Positions 23,922-32,313 of a stretch of DNA of 39,919 nt are shown piece after piece; position 1 is the stretch's first letter, and every line of letters begins with the position of its first letter. Source of the stretch: Planctomycetota bacterium. Its GTDB lineage: Bacteria; Planctomycetota; JACOTG01; JAJDCM01. The stretch covers positions 1 to 39,919 of the forward strand of contig JAJDCM010000230.1 of NCBI GenBank assembly GCA_029260825.1, given 5' to 3'. The position numbers and the translations under genes were made by a program. Below the pieces are notes generated by a model. It had not been told where the DNA came from, did not search any database, and was given only the letters and a program-made list of their open reading frames with translations.

Positions 23922-26900
23922 ATGAAGCGAACCAACTCGACGTCCATCCTCCTTGCCCGGATTGCATTTTTTGTCGCGATCCTGATGGCCAGCCACGGGG
24001 GTCTGATGGCACAGCAGCCCGGGGACACACCCGGCCCCTCCCTTCCAACGATCGATGAGGTTCAGCAACGTCTCGACGGGCTTTCGTCCAACAAAGAAAT
24101 CGACGAATCGAAGAAGGCCGAGCTCACTCGACTCTACACCGAAACCCTTGGGCACCTCCGGGATATCGAGCAGCGAGCCCAGCAGACCCGGGAATTTGAA
24201 GCGGCCCGAGCCGGGGCCCCCGAAAAGCTCAGCTCCCTCAAGGAAAAGCTTTCCACTCCCCCCGAGCCACTGCCCTCCATCCCCCCGAACGCCGTTCTTG
24301 CCGACATGGAAGCGCTCCTTACCACCGCCCAAGCAACCCTTGAAGCAGCCTCCCGGGAAGCGGACCAGCTCACCACCGAGGCCAGTGCCCGATCCGAGCG
24401 ACGTCGCGGCATCCCCCAGCTCCTCGTGCAAATCCGACAGAGCCTGACCACAGCACAACAGGAGTCGGGAGCAGCACCCCGAGAAGGAGCAGGACCCGAG
24501 ACGACGGCGGCAAATCGAACAAAACTCGCCGCCCAGGCCGAAGCCCTTTCCCGTCAGGTCGTCACCCTGGAAACCGAAATTCAGAGCTACGAGGCCCGGG
24601 GAGACCTCCTTGCGGCAAGAACGGAGCTAGCAACAAGACAGCGCACCCGCGCCCAGAAAGTGGTCGAAGCCTATCAGGCCGCGGTCAACCGGTTGCGCGA
24701 GGCTGCGTCGAAAAAGGCCGAGGAGGAAGCGCGACGCACGCTTCGAGATGTCAAGGAAGTTCCCCTCCTTGCCAGCCTCGCGGAACGAAACAAGAGCCTC
24801 GCCGAACAGCGATCCCTGGTCTCCGAACAGCTCGCCGGCCTCGCCGAAGAAGTGCGCAAAGCAGAAGAACGCTACAGCGATGTCGATACGACGTTCAAGG
24901 ACGCCCAGAAACGAGTGGCGGTTGCCGGCCTCACCGGTCCTCTCGGCATCCTGCTCCGGAAAATTCGCGATGACCTCATCCCCCTTCGCCTCTTGCGGCG
25001 GGAGATCTCGGATATCGAGGAAAAGTTAGCGGACGCCGAGCTCGCCAAAATCGAGCGTGAGAGTGAAAGATCACGACTGACTCTCGAGAACTGGAAAGAG
25101 GACATGGACGATTCCGCCGCCGTGGCGGGATGGAGCAAGGAGGAAATCGAAACAAAGGCTCTTGAGCTCATCGAAGCCCAGAGAACCCTGCTCCGTGGCC
25201 TGGTTGAAGACCACGACCGGACGTTCGATTCCCTTTTGAAGCTCGACTCTTCGCGCAGACTCCTTCTGGTGCTCACCGAGGAATATCTCGATTTCATCGA
25301 CGAGAGGATCCTCTGGATCCGAAGCAGCTCCGCGGTTTGGCGCGAAGATCCGAAACAGGTCGTCACCGGACTGAGCGTGATCCTTGACCCGGAGAACTGG
25401 TGGGATTGCATCCGGATGCTGGGCGATGATCTGAATCAGAGACCGGAGCTGATCGCATTGCTGGTGATCCTCGTCATCTCGCTCGGAATCTTTAACCGCT
25501 GGTGCGCAAAGAAAACCCGCGCTCTCGGGGATGGGGCTTCCCGTGGATCCTGTACTTCGATGCTCCCGACGGTCTACGCGACCCTGCTCACCGCCTCCCT
25601 CGCCTCCTGGAAACCCTTGATCCTGTGGCTTGTCGGCTGGCGCCTGGCAGCCTCCACCGACGCTCCGGAACTCGTGCGAGGAATTGCCACGGGCCTCCGA
25701 ACGGGTGCGGTATATCTCGTCGCCATCGAGGTCCTCCGGAACGTGACCCGACCCAAGGGCCTTGGAGAAAGCCACTTCCGCTGGCGACCGGAATCGCTCC
25801 GGATCTTCAGACGTCACCTTCGATGGATCAGCATTCCCGGCCTGGTCGTGGTCCTGTTCGTCGCCGGATTCAGAGGAACCGGTCAGTCGACGGTCGAAGA
25901 CGCCATCGGTCGGGTCGGATTCCTGATCGGAATGTTCATGCTTCTGATCCTCGTCCGTTCCGTGCTGAACCCCTCGAAGGGAATTCTGGCGCCCGACAGC
26001 TCACGAGCGGACAAGGAAGGCTGGCTCGTCCGCACTCGAGTCGTGTGGTACATCCTGGGGGTCGGGGGAATCGTCGGTCTCTTTCTGATGGCCGCATTTG
26101 GCTTTTACTTCACCTCGGTACGTCTCTTCGACCGGGTGGCCGCAAGTGGCTGGCTCCTCCTTCTCTCCGTACTCTTTTATGGCTACGTATTGCGAGCCCT
26201 GCTTCTTGCCAGGAGGCGACTTCTCCTCAAACAGGTCAAGGAGCGAATGGCAGCCCGGGAAACTTCGACGGAAACTCAGGAGGTTCAACCCCCCGAGGAT
26301 TCGATCGATGTTACAAGCGTCGACCAGCAATCAAGGCAGCTCATCAAGAGCCTGATCGGTGTGGGGCTCATCGTCGGAGCCTGGTTGATCTGGGCCGAGG
26401 TTTTTCCTGCTCTTGGGTTCCTCGATCAGGTCGAACTCTGGAGCACAAGCAGCACCGTCGACGGAGTCGTCACGGAAGCTCCGATCACCCTGGCGAGCCT
26501 CATTGCCGCATCACTCGCGGTCATCCTCACCACCCTCGCCGCCAAGAACATCCCGGGAGTTCTGGAGATTTCCCTTCTTCAAAGGCTTCCCCTGAACCAC
26601 GGTGAACGCTATGCGATCAAGACCCTTGCCCAGTACGCGATCGTACTCGTTGGAATCGTACTCAGCTTTGCCCAGATCGGAATCGGCTGGTCGAACATCC
26701 AGTGGCTGGCCGCCGCACTCACGGTCGGACTCGGATTCGGACTTCAGGAAATCTTTGCCAACTTCTTCTCCGGCCTCATCCTTCTCTTCGAGCGCCCCAT
26801 CCGGGTCGGTGACATCGTAACCGTTGGTACCATGGACGGAAGGGTCACCCGCATTCGCATGCGAGCCACCACGATCACGGACTACGACAACCGGGAGCTC

Positions 26901-27377
26901 ATCGTTCCGAACAAAACTTTCGTGACCGGAAGTCTCGTCAACTGGACTTTGACGGATCCGATCACACGGGTGGTCATCCCGGTGGGTGCCGCGTACGGCT
27001 CCGACGTACCTCTCACCAGAGACACACTCGTGCGGGTTGCCAAATCCCACCCACTCGTGCTCGAGGATCCCGCGCCAAGCGCCATCTTCCGATCATTCGG
27101 CGAAAGCACCCTGGACTTCCAACTCAGAATCCACATCGCTACCCGAGACGTGTGGGCCCAGGTGATTCACGAGCTGAATGATGCGATTCATTCCGAGTTC
27201 GGAAAGCTCGGGATCGTGATCGCCTTCCCTCAGAGAGATCTCCACGTCCGGTCGGCAGACGGCATCATGGAAATCGTACCCAGAGACACCCGGGGCGGGA
27301 CGCAAGTTGCGGGAAACACATTGAACCAACCACTTCCGGAGAAATCCGAACAGCAAGGAACTCACGATGCACCTTGA
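23922..27377 (+). CDS. mscK: MscK-type mechanosensitive channel, paralog 2
   Basis: 1151 aa. A signal peptide (LLARIAFFVAILMASHGGLMA) precedes QQPGD. Residues about 30-480 are a periplasmic coiled-coil region rich in Glu, Ala, Arg and Leu. FIDERILWIRSSSAVW near residue 465 is shared with paralog 1. Multiple membrane segments follow, ending in the MscS pore helix LTVGLGFGLQEIFANFFSGL near residue 950, then RPIRVGDIVTVGTMDGRV, IVPNKTFVTGSL and FPQRDLHVRSADG. The channel should release solutes when the membrane is stretched. The start ATG has only a weak ribosome site. The 3' end overlaps the antiporter gene by 11 bp, so the two are co-transcribed. Confidence 0.92.
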   Translation: MKRTNSTSILLARIAFFVAILMASHGGLMAQQPGDTPGPSLPTIDEVQQRLDGLSSNKEIDESKKAELTRLYTETLGHLRDIEQRAQQTREFEAARAGAPEKLSSLKEKLSTPPEPLPSIPPNAVLADMEALLTTAQATLEAASREADQLTTEASARSERRRGIPQLLVQIRQSLTTAQQESGAAPREGAGPETTAANRTKLAAQAEALSRQVVTLETEIQSYEARGDLLAARTELATRQRTRAQKVVEAYQAAVNRLREAASKKAEEEARRTLRDVKEVPLLASLAERNKSLAEQRSLVSEQLAGLAEEVRKAEERYSDVDTTFKDAQKRVAVAGLTGPLGILLRKIRDDLIPLRLLRREISDIEEKLADAELAKIERESERSRLTLENWKEDMDDSAAVAGWSKEEIETKALELIEAQRTLLRGLVEDHDRTFDSLLKLDSSRRLLLVLTEEYLDFIDERILWIRSSSAVWREDPKQVVTGLSVILDPENWWDCIRMLGDDLNQRPELIALLVILVISLGIFNRWCAKKTRALGDGASRGSCTSMLPTVYATLLTASLASWKPLILWLVGWRLAASTDAPELVRGIATGLRTGAVYLVAIEVLRNVTRPKGLGESHFRWRPESLRIFRRHLRWISIPGLVVVLFVAGFRGTGQSTVEDAIGRVGFLIGMFMLLILVRSVLNPSKGILAPDSSRADKEGWLVRTRVVWYILGVGGIVGLFLMAAFGFYFTSVRLFDRVAASGWLLLLSVLFYGYVLRALLLARRRLLLKQVKERMAARETSTETQEVQPPEDSIDVTSVDQQSRQLIKSLIGVGLIVGAWLIWAEVFPALGFLDQVELWSTSSTVDGVVTEAPITLASLIAASLAVILTTLAAKNIPGVLEISLLQRLPLNHGERYAIKTLAQYAIVLVGIVLSFAQIGIGWSNIQWLAAALTVGLGFGLQEIFANFFSGLILLFERPIRVGDIVTVGTMDGRVTRIRMRATTITDYDNRELIVPNKTFVTGSLVNWTLTDPITRVVIPVGAAYGSDVPLTRDTLVRVAKSHPLVLEDPAPSAIFRSFGESTLDFQLRIHIATRDVWAQVIHELNDAIHSEFGKLGIVIAFPQRDLHVRSADGIMEIVPRDTRGGTQVAGNTLNQPLPEKSEQQGTHDAP

Positions 27378-28551
27378 CCCGCTCATGCCCCTGTTCGTGG
27401 GAGTAGCTCTCAGCATCGTGGCCATCTGTCTGGTGCTACGGGCTCTGCGGCAGCCGACTGTCATCGGATATCTCGCGGCCGGCGTGATCATGGGACCTCA
27501 CTGCCTGGGCCTTCTCAATGACACCGGATCCATGGAGCGTCTCGGCGCCATCGGGGTGGTCATGCTTCTCTTCTTCGTCGGGCTTGAGGTCTCGCCGCCT
27601 CGCTTGCTCGCACGCTGGCGGGTGGCGATCATCGGGACGGTACTGCAAATCCTCGCAAGCGTGGCCTGCGCCTGGCTTCTGGGTCTATTTCTCGATTGGC
27701 CGGTTTCCCGGAGCATCCTCATCGGGTTCGGGATCAGTCTCAGCAGCACTGCCGTCGTGCTCAAACTTCTCCATCAGTGGCGCGAAATCGACACGGATGT
27801 GGCCAACGACGCCACCGGAATTCTCCTCACCCAGGACCTCGCAATCGTACCGATGCTTATTATCCTGGCGTTCATGGGAGACGAAACCCCGTCCTTGCCT
27901 CACGTAACCATGCAAGTCATTGGCGGCCTTGTCTTTCTGCTTCTGTCCGCGTGGATCATCAAAACCCGGAAGTTCCAGCTCCCCTTCCACGATCGAATCA
28001 AGGATGACCCGGAGATCCAGGTCTTCGTCGCTCTGGGTCTCTGTCTCGGCCTTGCCCTCATTACCGCCCTTCTTGACCTCTCGAGTGCTCTTGGAGCCTT
28101 CGTCGGGGGCATGCTGGTTGCCTCGCTTCGAGAAACACACTGGGTGCGTCAAAGCCTGAAATCATTCGAAATCGTTTTCGTGGCCCTCTTTTTCCTATCC
28201 GTCGGAATGCTCGTTGATCTTGAGGCACTGCTCGAGCACTGGGGAGTTGTGGCAATTCTGCTCGCTGTCGTCATCGCCACGAATACCGGTATCAATGCGA
28301 TCGTCCTGAAAGCTCTGGGCTTGACCTGGAGAAAAAGTCTCTACGTAGGAGCCCTTCTCTCTCAGATCGGAGAGCTCACCTTCCTCCTCGCCGCCGTGGG
28401 TCGCAACAACGGGATCATCAACGAGTTTGGCTATCAGCTCCTGATCCTCCTGGTATCCCTGTCTCTCTTCGTCAGTCCATTCTGGGTTGGCCTGGTGAAA
28501 AGGCTCACCCGGGAATCCGTGAGCATGACCGTGCCGGCCAGTTCGGACTAG
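27367..28551 (+). CDS. KefB/CPA2-type cation:proton antiporter without regulatory domain
   Basis: 394 aa, almost entirely membrane segments. Family motifs: ALRQPTVIGYLAAGVIMGP near the N-terminus, GISLSSTAVVLKLL near residue 125, and DATGILLTQDLAIVP near 150, where the QDLA core is typical of Kef proteins. It exchanges K+ or Na+ for H+ across the inner membrane. The C-terminal TrkA-N/RCK domain of KefB and KefC is absent, so glutathione or nucleotide gating is not expected within this chain. It overlaps the MscK paralog 2 gene, pairing K+ efflux with a tension-gated channel. Its stop codon shares CTAG with the stop of the convergent corA gene. Confidence 0.88.
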   Translation: MHLDPLMPLFVGVALSIVAICLVLRALRQPTVIGYLAAGVIMGPHCLGLLNDTGSMERLGAIGVVMLLFFVGLEVSPPRLLARWRVAIIGTVLQILASVACAWLLGLFLDWPVSRSILIGFGISLSSTAVVLKLLHQWREIDTDVANDATGILLTQDLAIVPMLIILAFMGDETPSLPHVTMQVIGGLVFLLLSAWIIKTRKFQLPFHDRIKDDPEIQVFVALGLCLGLALITALLDLSSALGAFVGGMLVASLRETHWVRQSLKSFEIVFVALFFLSVGMLVDLEALLEHWGVVAILLAVVIATNTGINAIVLKALGLTWRKSLYVGALLSQIGELTFLLAAVGRNNGIINEFGYQLLILLVSLSLFVSPFWVGLVKRLTRESVSMTVPASSD

Positions 28552-29522
28552 AACCAATTGCGACGCCGGAAGCTGAAGTACAAGATTGCGGCAAGCGAGA
28601 CCATTGCTCCCAGAGCGACGAAATAGCTGTAGCGCCAGCGGAGCTCGGGCATGAATTCGAAGTTCATCCCGAAGATGCCAGCCACCAGAGTCAGGGGCAT
28701 GAAGATGGCCGTGACCACGGTAAGAGTCCGCATGACCTCGTTCGTTCGGTGGGAGACCGCCGAGAAATTCATTTGCACGATGGCGTCCAGCTCAGCCTGG
28801 ATCTGACGCCCCTGGCTCAAGGCACGACCGATGTGTTCCAGGAGATCGTTGAACCGAACGCTCAGGGAGGAGTCTGAATCGGTGTCACTGTCATCTCGCC
28901 AGCGCATCACGGCGTCGTATTGCCCTTCCAGCATGGTCTCGATCTTGCGATGATTGCTTCGATGACTGACCAGAAGCATCCAGTCAGAAAACGGGTTCGC
29001 CGGATCAAGCAACTCCCGCTGCCACGTCTCGACCTGGGCAGTTTGCTGGGGCTTCAGCGCAAGAAACCGATCATTGAGGGAGAGCGCATAGCAAATCGCC
29101 ATGCGTGTCGGATCCTTGGGGATATTCTTCCACCGCCCAAGAAGCCGCGCCCGAAGTTCGGGGGCAGACACACTGTCTTGCGGGCGCACCGTCACAACGT
29201 ACCGATCGGTCACGAACAAGGTCGTCGGTCTCGTCGTGAGGGAGATTCCTCCGTCCAGGGCGACCAGCCCATTGATGATGATCATGACGTAATCATCGGT
29301 CCGGTCAAAGAACGGAGGATGAGCGAGGTTCAGGCTGTCCTGGACATGGGCCGCGTGAACCACAAGCCCCAGATGCTTCTTGACGGCCTCCACCCAACCT
29401 TCGGCCTGGACGAAGTCAACCCAGAGGAAATCCTCCCCGGCATTGCCATCATACTGATCCAGGGAAACAGCCGAAGGCTGCGAAGTCGGCCCGAAGCGAA
29501 TCACTTCAGCAGCAAGTGTCAT
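28548..29522 (-). CDS. corA: CorA-type magnesium/divalent cation transporter
   Basis: 324 aa from ATG at 29522 with AGAGG 8 nt upstream. The C-terminus has the two CorA membrane helices (VVTAIFMPLTLVAGIFGMNF, then SYFVALGAMVSLAAILYFSF), with the GMN selectivity motif between them and a basic tail RRRNWF. The long N-terminal cytoplasmic domain carries LAHPPFFDRTDDYVMIIING and the stalk helix before the pore. It imports Mg2+ or other divalent ions. It stands alone on the minus strand, facing away from the phosphatase gene, and a hairpin-rich leader precedes it. Confidence 0.92.
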   Translation of the reverse strand: MTLAAEVIRFGPTSQPSAVSLDQYDGNAGEDFLWVDFVQAEGWVEAVKKHLGLVVHAAHVQDSLNLAHPPFFDRTDDYVMIIINGLVALDGGISLTTRPTTLFVTDRYVVTVRPQDSVSAPELRARLLGRWKNIPKDPTRMAICYALSLNDRFLALKPQQTAQVETWQRELLDPANPFSDWMLLVSHRSNHRKIETMLEGQYDAVMRWRDDSDTDSDSSLSVRFNDLLEHIGRALSQGRQIQAELDAIVQMNFSAVSHRTNEVMRTLTVVTAIFMPLTLVAGIFGMNFEFMPELRWRYSYFVALGAMVSLAAILYFSFRRRNWF

Positions 29523-29562
29523 CTATTCGACCTCTCTTTCGTCAGGTAACGAACACGAGTGT

Positions 29563-29611
29563 AATGAGCAAGTCGATCGGATGTAACGCATCCAAACCGA
29601 ACATGCTCATT
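29563..29611 (-). repeat. Nested hairpin in the probable corA leader
   Basis: AATGAGCA (29563-29570) and TGCTCATT (29604-29611) are perfect inverted copies. Inside them GGATG (29579-29583) faces CATCC (29589-29593). The element lies 40-90 bp upstream of the corA start and could act as a leader RNA structure or an operator. It is far shorter than the known M-box Mg2+ riboswitch. Confidence 0.4.
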
Positions 29612-29850
29612 CCGACGCCCTCCAGACACGGCTCTCCAATCGATGACAGCTTGCCGGCGGTAGTCCACCAGCCATCCGGAAGAGAACGGTGTGGTCCATG
29701 ATTATGATCGAAAAACCCATTCTTCCTCGGGAAAAAACAAGGTCAAGAAATCGTTACTGCCATTCCACCCCGGTCTGATAACTTCTATCTCGTGCAGTTT
29801 CGAACTCGAGCATCAAGCGGTCAGGACGGGCCGCAGCGATTCCGCATCGC

Positions 29851-29886
29851 CTGGAAGCAAGTCTGGAAGCAAGTCTGGAAGCAACA
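29851..29886 (+). repeat. 12-bp tandem repeat, nearly three copies, before the PP2C gene
   Basis: CTGGAAGCAAGT occurs at 29851-29862 and 29863-29874, and a third copy (CTGGAAGCAACA) ends at 29886, 6 bp before the ATG at 29893. Each copy contains a GGAAG ribosome-site-like core. Copy number changes by slippage would alter spacing or number of these cores and could tune translation. Confidence 0.7.
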
Positions 29887-29892
29887 TGACCG

Positions 29893-31056
29893 ATGGCTAG
29901 CTCAATCTCATATCACTGCCATGGCCTCACCGACCGGGGCCTTCAGCGCGAACTCAACGAGGACGCATTTCATATCAGCTCGGACCTGGGTCTCTTCATC
30001 GTCTGCGATGGGCTAGGTGGTCATTCTTGCGGTGAAGTTGCCTCGAAATTGGCCAGTGAGTCGGCGGCTCAGTTCGTTCAAAGTAGAGTCGACTCTCTGA
30101 ACAAGACGAGCGAATTCTGTGACCTTGTGAAAGACGCCGTCCAGTCCGCTTGCAAGGAAGTCTACGAACGTGCCACGATTGACTCGGTAGCATCCGGCAT
30201 GGCGACAACCCTGACACTCGCTCTGTTTGCCGGCACAAAACTTGTCGTAGCACACGTTGGAGATTGTCGCCTTTATTTGCACAGGAACGGTCGAACAAGC
30301 CTCCTCACAAAAGACCACACAATGGCTCAGGAACTGGTGAATGCAGGGACGATCAAGAAAGAGAATCTTCACACGAGCCGCTACTCGCACGTTCTAACCC
30401 GATGTGTTGGGCGCGATGAATTCGTAGAGCCCGATGTATTGGTGACGGACGTCCTACCGGGAGATCAATACGTTCTGTGCTCCGATGGTTTGATCCGCCA
30501 CCTGAGCGATTCCGAGATCGGGGAACAAGTAGAAGGTGATACGGTTGAATCCTCGTCATCGGCTCTGGTGAATCTCGCAAACTCCCGGGGAGGCCAGGAC
30601 AACATCACCGTGATCGTCCTTTCCGTCGAGTCCGTCAATGAAGACGACTACGACCCGGAAGAACGTCGAGACGTCGTCGAAGTTCTAAAAACGGTGGCCG
30701 CATTCAGGGATTTTTCTCTGCGGCGCCGCCTCTTTCTTCTCCGGGTGATCCGTCGTGTCCGGCTTGCCGCCGGAGAAGACCTGCTGCCTCCGGGGGGAAC
30801 CTTACCTGGCATGTACGTCGTCCGAAAAGGAGAGCTGAGCCTGCAGCAACCGCAGGCTGAACGCACCTTGAAACGAGGTGATTCCTTCGGAGAACTGGCC
30901 CTTACCCGGAAGCGTCCTTCAACATTTCCAGTCGTTGCAGCTACGGATTGCGAGTTGCTTCTTGTCGAGAGGAGCCCGTTTCTCGCCTTGACGCGTCGAA
31001 AGCCAAGGCTTGGATTTGCGGTTTTAAGAAACTTGCTTGAATTCATGGTCAAATGA
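29893..31056 (+). CDS. PP2C-type protein phosphatase fused to a cyclic-nucleotide-binding-like domain
   Basis: 387 aa. Residues 1-245 are a PPM/PP2C Ser/Thr phosphatase: NEDAF near 22, VCDGLGGH (37-44) with metal-binding Asp, SGMATTL near 100, AHVGDCRLY near 117, LCSDGL near 195, and GGQDNITVIVL near 235. Residues about 275-385 resemble a CAP_ED/cNMP-binding fold (GMYVVRKGELSL, GDSFGELALTRKRPSTF). The usual phosphate-binding PRAA of cAMP sites is RPST, so the ligand may differ or be absent. It would reverse Ser/Thr phosphorylation under control of the C-terminal sensor. No Ser/Thr kinase gene lies in the window. A potassium channel gene lies 103 bp downstream. Confidence 0.9.
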   Translation: MASSISYHCHGLTDRGLQRELNEDAFHISSDLGLFIVCDGLGGHSCGEVASKLASESAAQFVQSRVDSLNKTSEFCDLVKDAVQSACKEVYERATIDSVASGMATTLTLALFAGTKLVVAHVGDCRLYLHRNGRTSLLTKDHTMAQELVNAGTIKKENLHTSRYSHVLTRCVGRDEFVEPDVLVTDVLPGDQYVLCSDGLIRHLSDSEIGEQVEGDTVESSSSALVNLANSRGGQDNITVIVLSVESVNEDDYDPEERRDVVEVLKTVAAFRDFSLRRRLFLLRVIRRVRLAAGEDLLPPGGTLPGMYVVRKGELSLQQPQAERTLKRGDSFGELALTRKRPSTFPVVAATDCELLLVERSPFLALTRRKPRLGFAVLRNLLEFMVK

Positions 31057-31159
31057 AGACAATACCACCTGGATCATTCAGATCCTGACGCTACTGCCGG
31101 TCGCTCCTGGCTCCGCGACCCGTCTCCCACCTCGCCCCTACACCTGAGAGAAGACTTCC

Positions 31160-32278
31160 ATGCCCATGAACTTCGCAAAGCCCCGCCACGGCGGGCGAGC
31201 CTTGATTTTACTTCTGATTGCCTTCTCCCCGTGCTCCGTTCCAGCCCAGGCAGCACCCGACGAGAAGAAAACACTGATCGTCGGAACCAAACAGGCCGCT
31301 CCGTTTTCCTTTCGGAGCGAAGAAGGTTCCTGGGAAGGCATTAGCATCGATCTCTGGAAACAGATCGCCTCGGATCTCGGCCTCGAATACGAGTTCAGGG
31401 AATTCACATTGGATGATCTCGTCGCGGGACTTGGGGATGACAGAATCGATGTATCTGTAGCCGCCCTCACCGTGACTTCGGAACGGGAACAGGTTGTCGA
31501 TTTCACTCACCCCTTCCATTCTTCCGGACTTGGAATCGCGCTTCCCCCGGAAAAGGCAAAGGGCCTACTCTCCATCCTGCGAGCTCTCATTTCGCTGAGG
31601 TTCCTGCAAGCTACGGCAACCCTCATCTTGCTCATCTTCATCGCCGGAGCCATCCTTTGGCTGCTCGAAAGGAAAAAAAATCGGGAACAGTTCGGGGGAT
31701 CACTCGCAAGGGGTCTTGGCCAGGCGTTCTGGTGGTCCGCCGTGACGATGACCACGGTCGGCTACGGAGACAAGTCACCCCAAACCCCGATCGGACGTTT
31801 TTTTGCGGTCATCTGGATGTTTGCAAGCATCATCACGATCTCGGGACTGACCGCGGCCATTGCCTCTACCCTCACCGTCTCCAAGCTTGAAGCCAGTGTT
31901 CGGGGCCCCCAGGATTTACCGAGCATTCCGAAGGTCGTCTGCGTCAGCGGCACGACGGGCGAGGAATACCTGAAATCTCGACGGATCTTGTTCATCGCGA
32001 CAGAGAGCGCTGCCGAGGCGGTGGACGGCGTCGCCAACGGTCGGTTTGGAGCAGCAGTTTACGACGCTCCGATCCTGCGCTATCTTGCGACGACATCCCA
32101 TGACACAAAAATAAGCGTACCGCCCGTGACCTTCGAGCGGCAAGATTACTCATTCGGCCTTCCGCTGGACAGCAAGCTGAGAAAGCCCATCAACAAGGCC
32201 CTCGTCAAACGCATCAGTAGTCCCGAGTGGGATTCCGTTCTCTTCAAGTACCTGGGAAGCGTCCCTCCCGGGAACTAA
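31160..32278 (+). CDS. GluR0-type ligand-gated potassium channel
   Basis: 372 aa. A signal peptide (ALILLLIAFSPCSVPAQA) is followed by a bacterial solute-binding (SBP type 3) lobe, residues 37-130, split by a K+ channel pore. Helix M1 (TATLILLIFIAGAILWLL) is followed by the selectivity filter TVGYGD (199-204) and M2 (FFAVIWMFASIITISGLTAA). The second half of the binding domain follows (about 255-370). Amino-acid ligand residues seem to be kept: Arg109 in TSERE for the carboxylate and Asp302 in VYDAPIL for the amino group. This is the layout of Synechocystis GluR0, a glutamate-gated K+ channel and relative of eukaryotic ionotropic glutamate receptors. Inner-membrane location with a periplasmic ligand site is expected. 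Ligand identity is not proven. Confidence 0.9.
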   Translation: MPMNFAKPRHGGRALILLLIAFSPCSVPAQAAPDEKKTLIVGTKQAAPFSFRSEEGSWEGISIDLWKQIASDLGLEYEFREFTLDDLVAGLGDDRIDVSVAALTVTSEREQVVDFTHPFHSSGLGIALPPEKAKGLLSILRALISLRFLQATATLILLIFIAGAILWLLERKKNREQFGGSLARGLGQAFWWSAVTMTTVGYGDKSPQTPIGRFFAVIWMFASIITISGLTAAIASTLTVSKLEASVRGPQDLPSIPKVVCVSGTTGEEYLKSRRILFIATESAAEAVDGVANGRFGAAVYDAPILRYLATTSHDTKISVPPVTFERQDYSFGLPLDSKLRKPINKALVKRISSPEWDSVLFKYLGSVPPGN

Positions 32279-32313
32279 ATCCGTTTTCGCCAGTCCGGCA
32301 AAAGGACCACCGT

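Larger units (their letters stand above)
29523..29892. other. Divergent intergenic region between corA and the PP2C gene
   Basis: 370 bp with no convincing gene. It holds a nested hairpin (29563-29611) close to the corA start and a 12-bp tandem repeat (29851-29886) just before the phosphatase start. No clear -35/-10 pair or sigma-54 element was found on either strand. Confidence 0.5.

Noticed and set aside
29563..29611. M-box or other known Mg2+ riboswitch before corA
   Set aside because: The known M-box is much longer and has a conserved core that I do not see here; only a small nested hairpin is supported.
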